Positions 22,199-33,205 of a stretch of DNA of 64,000 nucleotides are shown one piece after another (the stretch's first letter is position 1; each line of letters starts with the position of its first letter). Under the pieces are notes generated by a model. It did not search any database. It was not told the origin of the DNA and saw nothing but the letters and a program-made list of their open reading frames with translations. The DNA is from Hymenopus coronatus. Its lineage: Eukaryota; Arthropoda; Insecta; Mantodea; Hymenopodidae. A program made the translations under genes and the position numbers. The stretch is taken from NCBI GenBank assembly GCA_030762935.1, contig CM060898.1, positions 97,198,781 through 97,262,780 on the forward strand. Direction: 5' to 3'.

Positions 22199-22869
22199 TT
22201 TGAACTTGGTATTTAAGTTGGGATGCGACACGAAGATATTTAAGAAAATCCCGCACCCCAACTACTTTTTATATGGAACATTTTTCAAAATTTTTGATTT
22301 TCTCAAAAATGGCTGTAACGATTTTGATTAAAATACCTAATGTTTAAGATATTTTTATGACAAACGACATGTACATTTTTAATTTTCCGGCAATATTCTC
22401 TGAAGACCTCTTCATTCTGGATGAATTTTATATAACTGGCAAACCAGAAGAGTTATACAAAAACTTGCCACACAAAAATTGTAGATCTTATTAAAACATA
22501 CAATATATGTCATATACATTTTTTGTAGATTTGACCGTTTTCGAGATGTTTGGGATTATGTTTCAATTTTAACCATTTAAATTTTTCTTGAACGGGAAGA
22601 CATTACCTCTCGTTTCTCGTTTGTTTACTCCTGTCAAAGGAAGATATTGGAATTTCAGTTGTTTCACATAGCGACCGGCTTGTAAAGGACGAGAGTATCG
22701 TTTTACTGTGTATTTTATTACTTCCCTTCTACTTACAAGGAAGCTAGTAATAAGACCAATTCTGCTTATGTTTAGCTTGATTATCAAGGTGTAGATACAT
22801 ATAAATGTTTTCAATAAAGATTTGTTTGCCGAACAGCTAGAGAAAATTAAGTGAATATAACACATTAGA
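22199..22869 (-). mobile_element. Family H copy, 3'-truncated
   Basis: Starts inside the palindrome (GAACTTGGTATTTAAG) and runs to ACACATTAGA. It carries a variant cassette where GACAAACAAAGG normally lies (CCTCTCGTTTCTCGTTTGTTTAC near 22610), as does the copy at 48080. Confidence 0.85.
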
Positions 22870-22880
22870 TTTTTTCCCCT

Positions 22881-23002
22881 TCTTATTACAAGGAACCAAG
22901 CAAGTTTCTTTGATTAACATGAGGTAGATAGAAGATTAAGCTTTTCAACAATAATTTGTTACAGAGATGTAGAGAAAGTTTAGAGAATGGAACACATCAG
23001 AT
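22881..23002 (-). repeat. Family H 5'-end fragment
   Basis: Contains TTATTACAAGGAACCAAG, GATTAACATGAGGTAG and the terminal ACACATCAGA. Two family 5' ends thus stand in tandem at 22869 and 23002. Confidence 0.8.
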
Positions 23003-23116
23003 CTCTTCCAAGGGTTTCTCTTATTCTGTGAAGATGAATGCCGAATAATTTTCCCAAGTTCATTCATCGTCCGATAAGACCTTGTAAATATGTTAAGGTA
23101 ATAAAAAAATAAAAAA

Positions 23117-24005
23117 TCTGATGTGCACCATTCACATGACTTTCTCTATATCCTTGCAACAAATTATTCTTAAAAACTTTATGCTTCTATTTACTTCATG
23201 CTAATCTAGAAAAATTAGCAGAAATAGTCTTATTACTTTCTTCCTTGTAAGTAGAAAGGAAATAAGGGAGTAGCATAGGTTAAAGCGATAGTCAAGAGCT
23301 GGTTACTATGTGACTGAAGTTCCTCTGTTTGTATGGACATGAGTTGACAAATTCCTGTATGAGAAAATTTAAGATTTTCAACCCTGAAAACAAAAACAAG
23401 GAATATATAAAAAACGATCAAATCCAAGAAAAAAATGTATAGAACATAAATTGTCTCTCTTAATGTGCTCTACATTTTTTGTGTGGTAAGTTTTTGTCTA
23501 TCTCTTACGGTTTTGCAGTTATAGAAAATTCCTGAAAATTCACTCACAAAGCAGTCTTCAGAGGCTATTCCCAGAAAATTCAAAATATACATTTTATTTG
23601 TCGGGTAAATATATTTAATATACAATATTTTAATCAAAATCGTTAGAGCTGTTTTTTAGAAAATCAAAATTTTCGAAAAAAGTTCCATGTAAAGGGTAGT
23701 TTGAGGTGGGGGGATTTTTCTCAAAATCTTCGTGTCGTATCCCTGGAAGATTCTAAACTTAAATACCAAGTTCGGTATTTTACCGACTTTTCGTTTTTGA
23801 GTTATCGTGTTCACAGACACACGGACACATTAACACACGGATTTACGGACACACGGACACACATGAACCTTTTTTATGAAAATACTATTTTTAAATAAAG
23901 GGGACCCTAAAACATATATTTCCGGTTAAATCTCAGTATCGAATTTCTTGGCGGAGTGCAATGTCTTCTCTATACACTATGTACATAGTTCGTACAGAGA
24001 AAGTA
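23117..24005 (+). mobile_element. Family H, full-length copy, first of a direct tandem pair
   Basis: Begins TCTGATGTGCACC and ends with hairpin CACTATGTACATAGTTCG and AAAGT; 889 bp. Only about 20 A-rich bases separate it from the next copy in the same orientation. The CA tract is a run of CACGGACAC units. Confidence 0.92.
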
Positions 24006-24027
24006 AAAAGAAACGAGAAAAAAAAAC

Positions 24028-24908
24028 TGATGTGTTACACTCACATAATTTTCTCTAGTCGTTCTACAAACGTCTTACATAAGATTCTTCTTCTTTCTGC
24101 ACCTTGTTAATCGAGGTATTCAGCACAATGTTCTTATTACTTAGTTCCTTATAAGTAGGAAGAAAATAAGGGAATACACTAGGCTAAATCGATAGACAAA
24201 TGTTTTAAAAGCTGTCGTTATGCGATTGTCATTACAAATGGCTTCTTTTCTTGGCCAGGAGTACAACAAAAGAAAAACGGACACTCCCGTCTGAGAAAAG
24301 TATAAGTACGTCAGAACTGAAACTAATAACAATGAATACCTCGAAAACGGTAAACTTCACGAAAAAAATTTATATGACGTAAATTGTGTATTTTAAAAAG
24401 GTCTACATTTTTTGTATAGTAAGTTTTTGTCTATCTCTTACGGTTTATTAGTTATGGCAAATTAAGCGAAATTCATCCAGAATAAACAGGTCTTTAGAAG
24501 CTATTCCCAGAAATTTCAATATATACATTTTATTTGTCAGGTAAATATCTTTAATATACGATATTTTAATCAAAATCGTTGGAGCCATTTTTAAGAAAAT
24601 CAAAATGTTCGAAAAAAGTACCATGTAAAGGGTAGTTTGGGATGCGGGAATTTTTCTCAAAGTCTTCGTGTCGCATCACTAGAAGATACTGAACTTAAAT
24701 ACCAAGTTTGGTATTTTAGCTGTTTTTCCTTTTTGAGTTATCGTGTTCACAGACACACACACACACGGACCTTTATCTGGAAATGCTTATTTTGGATTCA
24801 GGGGATCTAAAACATATATTTCCGGTGAAATCTCGACATCGAATTTTTGGGTGGAATGTAATACTTCTCTATCCCTATGTACATTGTACATACGGGGCAA
24901 AAGAAAGT
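24028..24908 (+). mobile_element. Family H, full-length copy, second of the tandem pair
   Basis: Begins CTGATGTGTTACACTC (variant 5' end, as at 15744) and ends with hairpin TATGTACATTGTACATA and AAAGT; about 881 bp. It contains the perfect palindrome at about 24697 and an alternative cassette (CTTGGCCAGGAGTACAAC). Confidence 0.92.
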
Positions 24909-24924
24909 AAAAAAACACTTTCTG

Positions 24925-25137
24925 TTTATGTTCAGCATCTTCAAAGGATGCGACACGAAAGTTTTCAATAAAATCCCCCAGCCCTTTTTATCAAAAGTGA
25001 CTAATGAGTTCTTATTAAAATGCCATAATGTTTAAGATATTTTCATAATAAATGAGATATATATCTTGCATTTTTGTGGAATAGGTTTCTGAAATACTCT
25101 TCATTCTGATTAATTTTGCATAGCTAGTACACTGTAA
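24925..25137 (-). repeat. Family H copy, divergent, left part
   Basis: Starts near the palindrome (TTTATGTTCAGCATCTTC), has GGATGCGACACGAAAG, and stops at TAGTACACTGTAA, where a GC-rich SINE is inserted. The 3' end of the copy is missing. Confidence 0.75.
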
Positions 25138-25418
25138 CCGGCGTGGGGATTTTTCCCCCGCTGGGAGACCTGGACCGGGGTGCACTCAGCCTCGTGAGGT
25201 CCCTGGGGGGCCAATTGAGGAGCTACTTGATGGAGAAGTAGCGGCTCCAGGTCGTGAGGACCGCATTAACCGGCCGGGAGGGGGTCGAGGCGCTGACCAC
25301 GTCTCACCCTCCAATACTGCACCCCATCCATGACGTCTGTAGTGGACCGAGATGGGGGACGCAGCGGCCGGGCGGTAGGCCAAGGCTCCCCGTGAGCTGT
25401 CGTGCCATGGAGTTATGT
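25138..25418 (-). repeat. SINE-G, GC-rich SINE with 13-bp target duplication
   Basis: A 281-bp GC-rich block bounded by exact TAGTACACTGTAA repeats (25125-25137 and 25419-25431). On the minus strand it starts ACATAACTCCATGGCACG and includes GGGAGCCTTGGCCTACCG. From memory, a SINE with this CCTTGGCCTACC core is widespread in insect genomes; that identification is unverified. The open frame across it is probably chance. Confidence 0.85.
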
Positions 25419-25431
25419 TAGTACACTGTAA

Positions 25432-25815
25432 GAGACGGACAAACACTTACTCACAAAATTATATTTTTAAACCACACTTTAAGGGAAATGTAAAGTTGTT
25501 CATTTCCGTGATATTACTGTTTTCAACTTTCCAATAGTTATACTTTTCGCAAATGGGATGAGGTTATTCGTTTTCATACTTCTGGTCAAGCAAATAGATC
25601 GGAATTTCAGGTTCATCACACAGTGGTAAGCTTTTAAACAATTTGACTACTGCTTAAACCCGGTATATTTTCCTATTTCCATTGTATCTACGGGGATATA
25701 AGTAATTAAAGCAGTTCTTCAAATGGTTATCTCAATTAACGTAAAATAGAAGAATGTGCCTTTTTAATGATCATTTATTGAAGTGTGTTCTGAGAAAATC
25801 ATATGAATGTGACAG
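25432..25815 (-). repeat. Family H copy, divergent, right part
   Basis: Resumes with GAGACGGACAAACACTTAC after SINE-G and keeps CCGTGATATTACTG, TTTCGCAAATGGGATG, ACTACTGCTTAAACCC and a decayed 5' end near 25810. Confidence 0.7.
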
Positions 25816-25839
25816 ATTGTTCTCCCATGCTGGTCATAT

Positions 25840-26020
25840 GAATACAACCGAATTTCAATGCATCACACAGTGGCCCCCTCTTAAACTATTTGACTATGTC
25901 ATTGATCTAGTATATTACCTTACTCTGTTTGGACCTATAAGAAAATATGTAAAACCATATCTAATGTATATCTGTTTGGCACAAAAGTATACAGAAGAAT
26001 ACATTTTTGTAAGAATGGTT
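25840..26020 (-). repeat. Family H fragment, highly diverged
   Basis: CCGAATTTCAATGCATCACAC, a trace of TTAAACTATTTGACTATG, and AGTATATTACC match the family's GAACTTCAGTCACATAGC to CTATGGTACTCCC region. Neither terminal end is present. Confidence 0.55.
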
Positions 26021-26024
26021 TACT

Positions 26025-26026
<2 letters not shown>

Positions 26027-26100
<74 letters not shown>

Positions 26101-26109
26101 GTAATAATA
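26027..26109. repeat. (TAA)n microsatellite
   Basis: About 80 bp of nearly pure TAA/ATA repeat. It directly abuts the 3' side of the SINE-A copy (minus strand), so it may be the expanded tail of that SINE. The poly-Ile frame over it is an artefact. Confidence 0.95.
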
Positions 26110-26111
26110 AA

Positions 26112-26330
26112 TTTGTCAGCGACGTTGTCAATTGGCAGGATCATGTTATTTGCGCCGACGTTGTTCCGAAATTTCCTCCCGCAGGAGTTCTATTGCACCA
26201 GTAAATCTATTGACATGGGTCTGTCGCTTTTAAATAATTTACAAACATCGATATCGGTCGGTCAGAATCCGCTATCTTGAGATCAGTAGGACAGTACTTA
26301 ACCAACTGGGCTTCCAAGACCGACGAATAG
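26112..26330 (-). repeat. SINE-A copy with tRNA-like head
   Basis: The plus strand shows the body in reverse (TCAATTGGCAGGATCATG, AGTAAATCTATTGACATGGG, CTGTCGCTTTTAAA). From 26240 comes a head with box A region in reverse (CTTAACCAACTGGGCTTCC) and a decayed box B. The (TAA)n at 26027-26109 would be its 3' tail. Confidence 0.75.
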
Positions 26331-26454
26331 TTTGTTCCAGAATAGATAGTGAAAGTCATGGGAATGTGTACTTGTGATTTGTGTTAGTTATACTACATGT
26401 AACATTGTTAAGTTATCGATGAAGAGAACCAGCATGATGTGTGTGTGTGAAAGG

Positions 26455-26508
<54 letters not shown>
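26455..26508. repeat. (GA)n microsatellite
   Basis: Nearly pure GA array immediately before a SINE-E copy. The Arg-Glu and Ser-Leu repeats in its frames are artefacts. Confidence 0.95.
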
Positions 26509-26509
<1 letters not shown>

Positions 26510-26800
26510 TGTGTTCAAACAACCTGAGTCTACAGACGACTTCAGACGCCACCGTGCCGCCGAGAGCTGTATTTCCAAAACGCAGTCACCACCACGACAT
26601 TTATAACCCTGAAAGAGGCCGGTTAGATGAAATGAAAGGATAGAAGGTTCGGGGGAATGAAGAAATTTCCCCAGTATTTGCCTTATGACCTGGAAAAGCT
26701 CCCGAAAAACCCATGGGTTTGAGAGGTCGGCCGGGGGAAAAGATCCCATGACCTCTCGAATGCCAGTCCCAGACAAAACGCATGGGCTCTTGACTCAGTG
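26510..26800 (-). repeat. SINE-E copy
   Basis: Shares with 19130-19540 the segments GAGTCTACAGACGACTTC, CGCCGAGAGCTGTATTTCC, CTGAAAGAGGCCGGTTAGATG and TTTGCCTTATGACCTGG. It ends with GGGAAAAGATCCCATGACC, probably the decayed box B of a reversed tRNA-like head. Confidence 0.65.
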
Positions 26801-27304
26801 ATGTGAGTTGTAATCGAACATTTATTTCACAACACTAACTTGGAAGTGGTCAGTCATTGATGATGCAGATCTGTTATGTTTAACTGGGTGAGATAAGCGG
26901 TTGCTTGCCGCTTTAACTAAAGTGATCTGAAAATGCTAGCGCCGTTTACGGATGAACAACTTTTGCAACCTCAAAGGACTTAATTATCCTTGGTAAACCT
27001 AGGGATTAAGTCCTTTGGCAGAACCTGGAATGTGTTGGGATTGATTCCTTTAAGAATCAATCAACAGGAGATGTTGTTGCCTTTGGGCTCGTTGGGAGCT
27101 CAAGTTCAGGGTATTCAGCTCTCAAAGTGTTTTCATTTCTCGCGGTCCTAAGTTCAAGGACACCATCAAACTCTGTTTTAAAATAAAAATCGCTATAGCC
27201 CAGTCTACTCTTCTTTTCCCTTTATTTCTACAAGGAAATACGCAGAAAACCATTTATGCAAAGATTTTTCAGTGTGAACTAGGTAAAAGAAAATTATATT
27301 TATT
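26801..27304. other. Unclassified sequence containing two adjacent hairpins
   Basis: No gene seen. One hairpin at 26973-27016 has arms AAAGGACTTAAT and ATTAAGTCCTTT. A second at 27039-27062 has arms GATTGATTC and GAATCAATC. They are 22 bp apart. Confidence 0.55.
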
Positions 27305-27812
27305 TTCTCTATCATATATGTACCATGTACCTCTAAGGATTTTGATTAATATGTATAATGAAATTGTTTACATTGCAAATAAAATATACATTTTGAATTT
27401 GTTGGTAATAGCCTCTGAAGATCTCTTCATTCTTGATGACATTTGTATAACTGGTAAATCGTATGATATAAACAAATGGGAAGCCTTCATCCGTTTCATA
27501 TCTCTTTCGTTTTAATCTCGGCCAGGGAAAGAAAACCGAATGTCAGTGAAAATCGCAAAGCGACAGCTTTTAAAAGACATAACTATCGCTTTAGCCTAGT
27601 GTAATCCCGTATTCCCCTTCTACTTCTAAGGAAGCAAATAATGAGACGGTATACGGTACGCTTATTTGATTAGCATTATATATATATATATATATATATA
27701 TACATACAAACTACTCTTAAAATATATACAAGAATGACCTTTTGCAAGAATAGTTTGCAGAGCAGATAGAGAAGGCCATGTGAATGGAACGTATCCAATT
27801 TTTAAGAGTAGT
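27305..27812 (-). repeat. Family H copy with internal deletions
   Basis: Shows a decayed hairpin end (TTTCTCTATCATATATGTACC), then jumps to CTCTAAGGATTTTGATTAA and runs through CCTCTGAAGATC to the 5' end AATGGAACGTATCC. An (AT)n tract lies at 27677-27702. Confidence 0.75.
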
Positions 27813-27896
27813 TTGTTGCAGAATAGATAAATCAATATGAATGTTACAAAATATACTTTGAAATAGAGGCTATAAACTATATATTTCCATTGGACA

Positions 27897-28120
27897 GGTA
27901 GAGTCAGACTGAAAAATTCAATGCCATATTCGGGATTTGAACCGCGGATTTGAATTTCTCAACTGACTCGCATGTTTCGCGGTACACCACAAGGTGTTCT
28001 CAAAAACAACCCAATGGTGACTTACAATGTTGCAAGTACTTAAGTCCCAGGATTCATAGTATAGCCAACTATTATGGTTAATTGGTATTGGATTAATTGT
28101 ATTTTCACATAAGCCGTGTG
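27897..28120 (+). repeat. SINE-D copy, partial
   Basis: Begins AGGTAGAGTCAGACTG, has the reverse box B GGGATTTGAACCGCGG, the spacer GGTGACTTACAATG shared with 55200, and ends with CACATAAGCCGTGTGTAGG. The second, plus-oriented tRNA-like unit is missing. Confidence 0.7.
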
Positions 28121-28129
28121 TAGGACCAT

Positions 28130-28250
28130 TAATTACTTTCTCTACTACTGAACTATGGTATATAGAGGATGTATTGCATGACACCCAATATTTAATACCG
28201 ACATTATATCCGAAATACACGTTTTGATGCTCTATAAATTGGAAAAAAAA
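28130..28250 (-). repeat. Family H 3'-end fragment
   Basis: ATTACTTTCTCTACTACTG, a decayed hairpin, CATGACACCCAATATTTAATACC and CCGAAATACACG. It stops at an A run where the plus-oriented copy at 28251 begins, so it is probably interrupted by that insertion. Confidence 0.75.
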
Positions 28251-28913
28251 TCTGGTGTGTTCCATTCACATGACTTTCTCTGAATCTCTGAAACATTATA
28301 ATTAAAACGTTTATTATTTTATTTAATTCATGCTAATCGAAATAAAAATTAGCAGAAATGGTCTTGTTACTTGCCTCCTTGTAATCAGAAGTGAAATAAA
28401 TGAATTCAATAGGGTAAAACAATAGTCAAATGTTTTAAAAGCCGGTTGCTATGTGGTTAAAATCTGCTTCTTTGCATGACCAGTGGCTGACAACATCCCA
28501 TATGAGAAAATTTAAAGTATTTTAAAACTGAAACCAATAACAAGGAATATCTAAACTATGGTCAACTCCCTGAAAAAAATGTATGACAAATTTTGTGCTT
28601 TAACAATATCTACATTTTTTCTGTAGTAAGTTTTTGTCTATCTCTTATGGTGTAGCAGTTATGCAAAATTCAGCAAAATTCATTTAGAATGAAGAGCTGT
28701 TCAGAGGCTATTCTCAGAAAATTCAAACTATAAATCTTATTTTTCACGTAAATATCGTTAATAAACGATATTTTAATCAAAATCCTTATAACTATTTTCT
28801 AGAAAATAAAAATTTACTAAAAGTTTTCCATGGAAGGAGGACGTTAAACTTAAATATCAAGTTTGGTATTTTACTGAGTTTTCATTTTTGAGTTATGTTC
28901 ACAAACCCACGGA

Positions 28914-28959
<46 letters not shown>

Positions 28960-29099
28960 CATTTGGCCTTTTTCCTAAAATATTTTTATAGAGATGTGGG
29001 ATCCTAAAACTGTATTTACGGTGAAATATCGGTATCGAATTCTTGGATGGAGTGCAATACCTTCTCTATTTAAGTGCTATGTACTGTGTAGAGAGAGTA
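28251..29099 (+). mobile_element. Family H, full-length copy
   Basis: Begins TCTGGTGTGTTCC and ends GCTATGTACTGTGTAGAGAGAGT; about 849 bp. The CA tract at 28918-28955 is expanded. The left hairpin arm has decayed (TTCTCTATTTAAGTGC). Confidence 0.88.
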
Positions 29100-29200
29100 T
29101 ATGTATGTATGTATGCATGTATGCATGTATGCGTGTATCCGTGTATGCGTGTATGCGTGTATGCATGTATGTATGTATGTTTGCATGCATTAATGTATGT
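29100..29200. repeat. (ATGT/ATGC)n tetranucleotide array
   Basis: An irregular tetranucleotide repeat starting directly after the family H end. Cys-Met-Tyr repeats in its frames are artefacts. Confidence 0.9.
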
Positions 29201-29345
29201 ACTTACATTTTTTCCTTGTGTTTACTGTGTCTCTCTCGTGTGAACAGTATAACTACAAAAAGTAAGGTACGTAAATATCAGGATTTATATTCAGTATTTT
29301 TCAAGCGTGCTATACAAAGACTTTCAAGAATATGTAGTTCTTTTT
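29201..29345 (-). repeat. Family H fragment, diverged
   Basis: Contains GTGAACAGTATAACTAC, GTAAATATCAGGATTTATATTC and TTTCAAGCGTGC, equivalent to the family's tract from the microsatellite to the GATGCGACACG block. It ends before 29352, where another copy begins. Confidence 0.55.
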
Positions 29346-29351
29346 TTAAAA

Positions 29352-29411
29352 AATCTTATGTGTTCCATTCATATGACTTTCTCTACACTGTGTAACAACT
29401 TATTATATTTT
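29352..29411 (+). repeat. Family H copy, 5' end (interrupted)
   Basis: TCTTATGTGTTCCATTCATATG and ACTTTCTCTACACTG mark a 5' end. The expected TAAAAAGCTT block resumes at 29631 after a SINE-like insert. Confidence 0.75.
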
Positions 29412-29630
29412 TTATCGTTTCATTTATATAGGCCACTTTACCATATAAGGTCGTATCGGGGGCATTTGCACTTGAAACAGCTCGTTGTCTGTAGGTTGAA
29501 ATCATTTTATTTTCCTCAAACACACTCATTGCATACATATCTGTGGGGGATAGGGAATAATTCTAACTAAAGTAAAATCCTCCACCCCACTTAGAATCGA
29601 ACCTGGGACCTCCGGGTGAGAGGTCAAAAG
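29412..29630 (-). repeat. SINE insert, possibly SINE-B related
   Basis: Ends with AGAATCGAACCTGGGACC and CCGGGTGAGAGGTC, a tRNA-like head with box B on the minus strand, similar to the SINE-B head. The rest does not match other copies. Confidence 0.55.
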
Positions 29631-29775
29631 CTTAAGCTTCTATATATTTCATGCTAATCGAGATAAATATTAGCAGAAATGCTATCTTGTAAGCAGAAAT
29701 AAAAAGGCTAAAATGACATTAAAAGTTGGTTGCCATGTGGATGAAATCCGTTTCTATACATTACCAGCAGTTCAC
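29631..29775 (+). repeat. Family H copy, continuation
   Basis: AAAAGCTTAAGCTTCTATATA, CATGCTAATCGAGATAAA and GTTGGTTGCCATGTGGATG follow in family order, then the copy is truncated. Confidence 0.7.
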
Positions 29776-30000
29776 CAAGACAGTAAAAATGGGACTAATG
29801 ATTTTGATTAAAATACTCGATTCGTACGTAGGCGGAGTCCGTAAGGTCTCCAGGTGCGAGTTTTGGACTGTGAAGGGACTATCAACACAAACCTCCCTCT
29901 CAAAGAATAGACCTCGCTGGGCGTCATATAACGGAGGCCATGACGCGCATGATGCTCTGAAACTGAAATTTACTTAGTTTAATTTACTTATAAGTAGGAC
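29776..30000. other. Unclassified sequence, no gene seen
   Basis: Contains a short family-like stretch (TAATGATTTTGATTAAAATAC at about 29795-29815, described by its ends), then a GC-richer segment without recognised features. Confidence 0.35.
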
Positions 30001-30297
30001 TTATTCACGAATACCCTGGATCAGAAGTCTGTTAAGCAGTAGAATCGCAGTCAACAACCAGGAACAAAGAATCGGCCCTTAGTCAAGCTTGAGCGGGAGG
30101 AAGATGATGATATGAAATGAAGCCAACATGAATGAAATGTAAGGTGAAGATACAGCAATTGATTGGAAACCGGAAAAAGCCCGCTCTGACGCGGCTTTGT
30201 CCACCACATATCTCACATACCGTCCCCTGGGATTGAACTGGGGTCGCCTTGGTGAGAGTCAGCAGTGTAACTACGTGGCCACGGCACTGCCCCCTGA
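30001..30297 (-). repeat. SINE-B variant (B2)
   Basis: Shares with 60681-61005 a segment GAGCGGGAGGAAGATGATG-like and ATGAAATGAAG, then the SINE-B core (CCGGAAAAAGCCCGC, GGCTTTGTCCACCAC) and a reversed tRNA-like head (GGATTGAACTGGGGTCG, GGTGAGAGTCAGCAGTG). Confidence 0.65.
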
Positions 30298-31361
30298 TTA
30301 TGGAAAGTAAATGAAATAATAGGAAAATTTGGTGCATTACAGAAACCGCCCCGTCATTCTCCTATCGACATAGGAAATCTGCGAAAAACCCAATTAGGGT
30401 GGCTCGTCCAACGAAAGGACCAAAACCTCTCAAATATTTCGGAAACCACCTTGCTGGTTGTGCTCTACAACCGATTTTAACTGATATTCTTATTTTGTTG
30501 GAATCGTCCATATCTTCTAACATTAGACACTTAGTTTGAATTGCGAAAAAACATTTTATATCCCATTCGCTTGTGATTTTCTTCATTCGTAAAATTTCCG
30601 ATAGAACCAAAACGTACAGTAAGATTTTCAAGATAAAGCACAAACTCTATTTTCCCTTATGAACACACTCGTTCCATTCAAGAAGAAATCACTGTTTGTT
30701 TCGTTTCAGTGCTTTTGAAAGAGTAACGATAGCCATCCAATTGAAAGTCTGTCAACAATTGTTTCACTTCAAAGGAGGAGTTGAACAGTGATCGATAACA
30801 ATTCAGGTTTTAAGGAAACTTTCGCACCAGTAAATTCTCACACATGCCACAGAATTATACCCTTTGGGTTTCTTGATGCGTGATCACTAGAGGGCGGATC
30901 CGGGTGATCGTTTTCTGTAAGGTTGACCTACCTTTACTGTAGTCTGTGTGTGTTGAAGGGGAGAGGGTGAGTCCAGATGTCAACAATAGGCATCGGCCTG
31001 CCTGCTACAGGTTGTATCAAAAGACTATGCTGTACTTGACGATTGTAAATGAGTTTATTCCACCATTAAATATTACATTTTACATATAGGTAAAGTGAAC
31101 ACTACATAGCCAATGCATTGTAGTGAACAATAAGGTACATGCGGAGTTGTCGAAGGTGAATGTTCTATGTCTCTCACTTAAACAAAAGGTATATCGTGAG
31201 AAACTCCTTTTGACATAGCAAGACGTAGCAGGTGCAGGCGAACAAAACATTATATCAATGTCGGATATATTGCTTACACTTTTTGATCTGGAAGAGTCGG
31301 CTTATTTTTGTAGCAAGGCATCTCGCACAGCACACATGACTGAAAAACTTGTATCTTTTTT
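30298..31361. other. Unclassified sequence, no gene seen
   Basis: About 1 kb without recognised repeat blocks apart from SINE-like GAAAACCCAATTAGGGTGG remnants near 30390. No ORF looks protein-like. Confidence 0.35.
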
Positions 31362-32195
31362 ACTTTCTCTATAAGCACTATGTACATAGTGAGTAGAGAA
31401 AGTATTGCACTCCACCAAAAAATTGAATACCGAGATTTCACCGGAAATATATGTTTTAGGGTCCCCTTTATCTAAAAAAAGCATTTTCACAAAAAGGTCC
31501 GTGTGTCCGTGTGTCTGTGAACACGATAACTCAAAAAAGAAAAGTCCGTAAAACACCAAACTTGGTATTTAAGTTTAGTATCTTCCAGGGATGCGACACG
31601 AAGATTTTGAGAAAAAACCCCAAACTACCCTTTACATGGAACCTTTTTCGAAAATTTTGATTTTCTAAAAAATGACTAACGATTTTGATTAAAATATCAT
31701 ATATTAAAGATATTTACCTGACAAATAAAATGTATATTTTGAATTTTCTGGGAATAGCCTCTGAAGACTACTTTATTCTGGATGAATTTTGCATAACTAC
31801 TAAACCATAAGAGATGTACCGAAACTTTACACAAAAAGTGTAGAGCACGTTAAAACACACAATTTATGTTATACACATTTTTTCGTGGAGTTGATCGTTT
31901 TTGAGATATTCCTTTTTCTTGGTTTCAGCTTTGAAAAACTTGTACTTTTCTCATACAGGAATTTGTCAACTCCTGTCCACACAAACAAAGGAACATCAGT
32001 CACATAGCAACCAGCTTTTGGCTTTCACTTTAACCTATGGTATTCCCTTTTTTTCGCTTGTATTTACAATAAGGCAAGGAATAATACTATTTCTGCTAAT
32101 TTTCCTCGGTTAACATGAAATAAATAAAAGATAAGCTTATTAACAATAATTTGTTACAGAGAGATAGAGAAAGTCATGTGAATGGAACACATCAG
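31362..32195 (-). mobile_element. Family H, full-length copy
   Basis: Begins ACTTTCTCTATAAGCAC with hairpin ACTATGTACATAGT and ends ACACATCAGA; 834 bp. It is well preserved, with near-perfect palindrome AAACACCAAACTTGGTATTT. Confidence 0.92.
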
Positions 32196-32381
32196 ATTTT
32201 TTCTAACACATTCTGAAGTTAATCATTCACTTTTTGCCTAACTTCTCCGTCTTTTGACTTCCTTAATTTTTACACATACTTCTTTCACTATGTACTATAT
32301 ACATAAAACATAAACAAGTGAACGATAAGCTTCACAATGTTAGAAAACTACTGAAATGAAAGGAGAGCCCATTTGAAAAAA

Positions 32382-33199
32382 TCTGATGTGTTCTATTCAC
32401 ATGCCTTTTTCTACATCTCTGCAACAAATTGAAGTTAAAAAGCATATGCTTCTATCTACTTCATGCTAATAAGCAGAAATAGTCTTATTACTTGCTTCCT
32501 TGTAAGTAGAAGCGAAATGAGGGAGTTCCATAGGTTAAAAAGATAGCCGAAAGCTGGTTGCTATGTAACTGAAGTTCCTTTGTTTGTATGGATAGGAGTT
32601 AAGAAATTCCTGTGTGAGAAATGTATAAGTTTTTCAAAGCTAATACGAAAAACCAGGAATATCTTAAAAATGATCAACTCCACGAAAAAAATGTATATGA
32701 CATAAATTGCGTATTTTATCGTGAGCTACATTTTCTGTGTAGTAAGGTTTTCCCCATCTCTTACGGTCTAGCAGTTATGCACAATTCCGTAAAATTCATC
32801 CAGTATAAAGTAGTCTTCAGGGGCTATTCCCAGAAAACTCAAGATAAACATTTTATTTGTCAGGTAAACGTCTTTAATATACGATGTTTTAATAAAAATC
32901 GTTAGAGCCATTTTCAAGAAAATCAAAATTTTCAAAATTTTTTCCATGTAAAGGGTAGTTTTGGGTGGGGGGACTTTCTTGAAAATCTTCGTGTCGCATC
33001 TTTGGAAGATACCAAACTTAAATACCAAGTTTGGGCTTTAACGTTCTTTTCGTTTTTGAGGTATGCTGCCCACAGTCACACAGACACACACACACATACA
33101 CACAGACAGACAGGCAGAAACACACGGACATTTTTCTAAAAATGCTTTTTTGGATTCAGGGAGTCTCAACACTATGTACATAGTTCGTATAGAGAAAGT
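32382..33199 (+). mobile_element. Family H copy, both ends present, small 3' deletion
   Basis: Begins TCTGATGTGTTC. Between GGGAGTCTC and AACACTATGTACATAG about 75 bp, including the left hairpin arm, are deleted. It ends AGAGAAAGT and is followed at once by another plus-oriented copy. Confidence 0.9.
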
Positions 33200-33205
33200 A
33201 AAAAT

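Noticed and set aside
25186..25446. 86-codon Pro/Arg-rich frame on the minus strand
   Set aside because: It lies within the GC-rich SINE-G and crosses its target duplication; chance openness in GC-rich sequence is likely.
25935..26643. Poly-Ile and Arg-Glu repeat frames
   Set aside because: They are translations of (TAA)n and (GA)n arrays.
28900..29200. CRISPR-like or satellite array
   Set aside because: The repeats are plain di- and tetranucleotide microsatellites without spacers.
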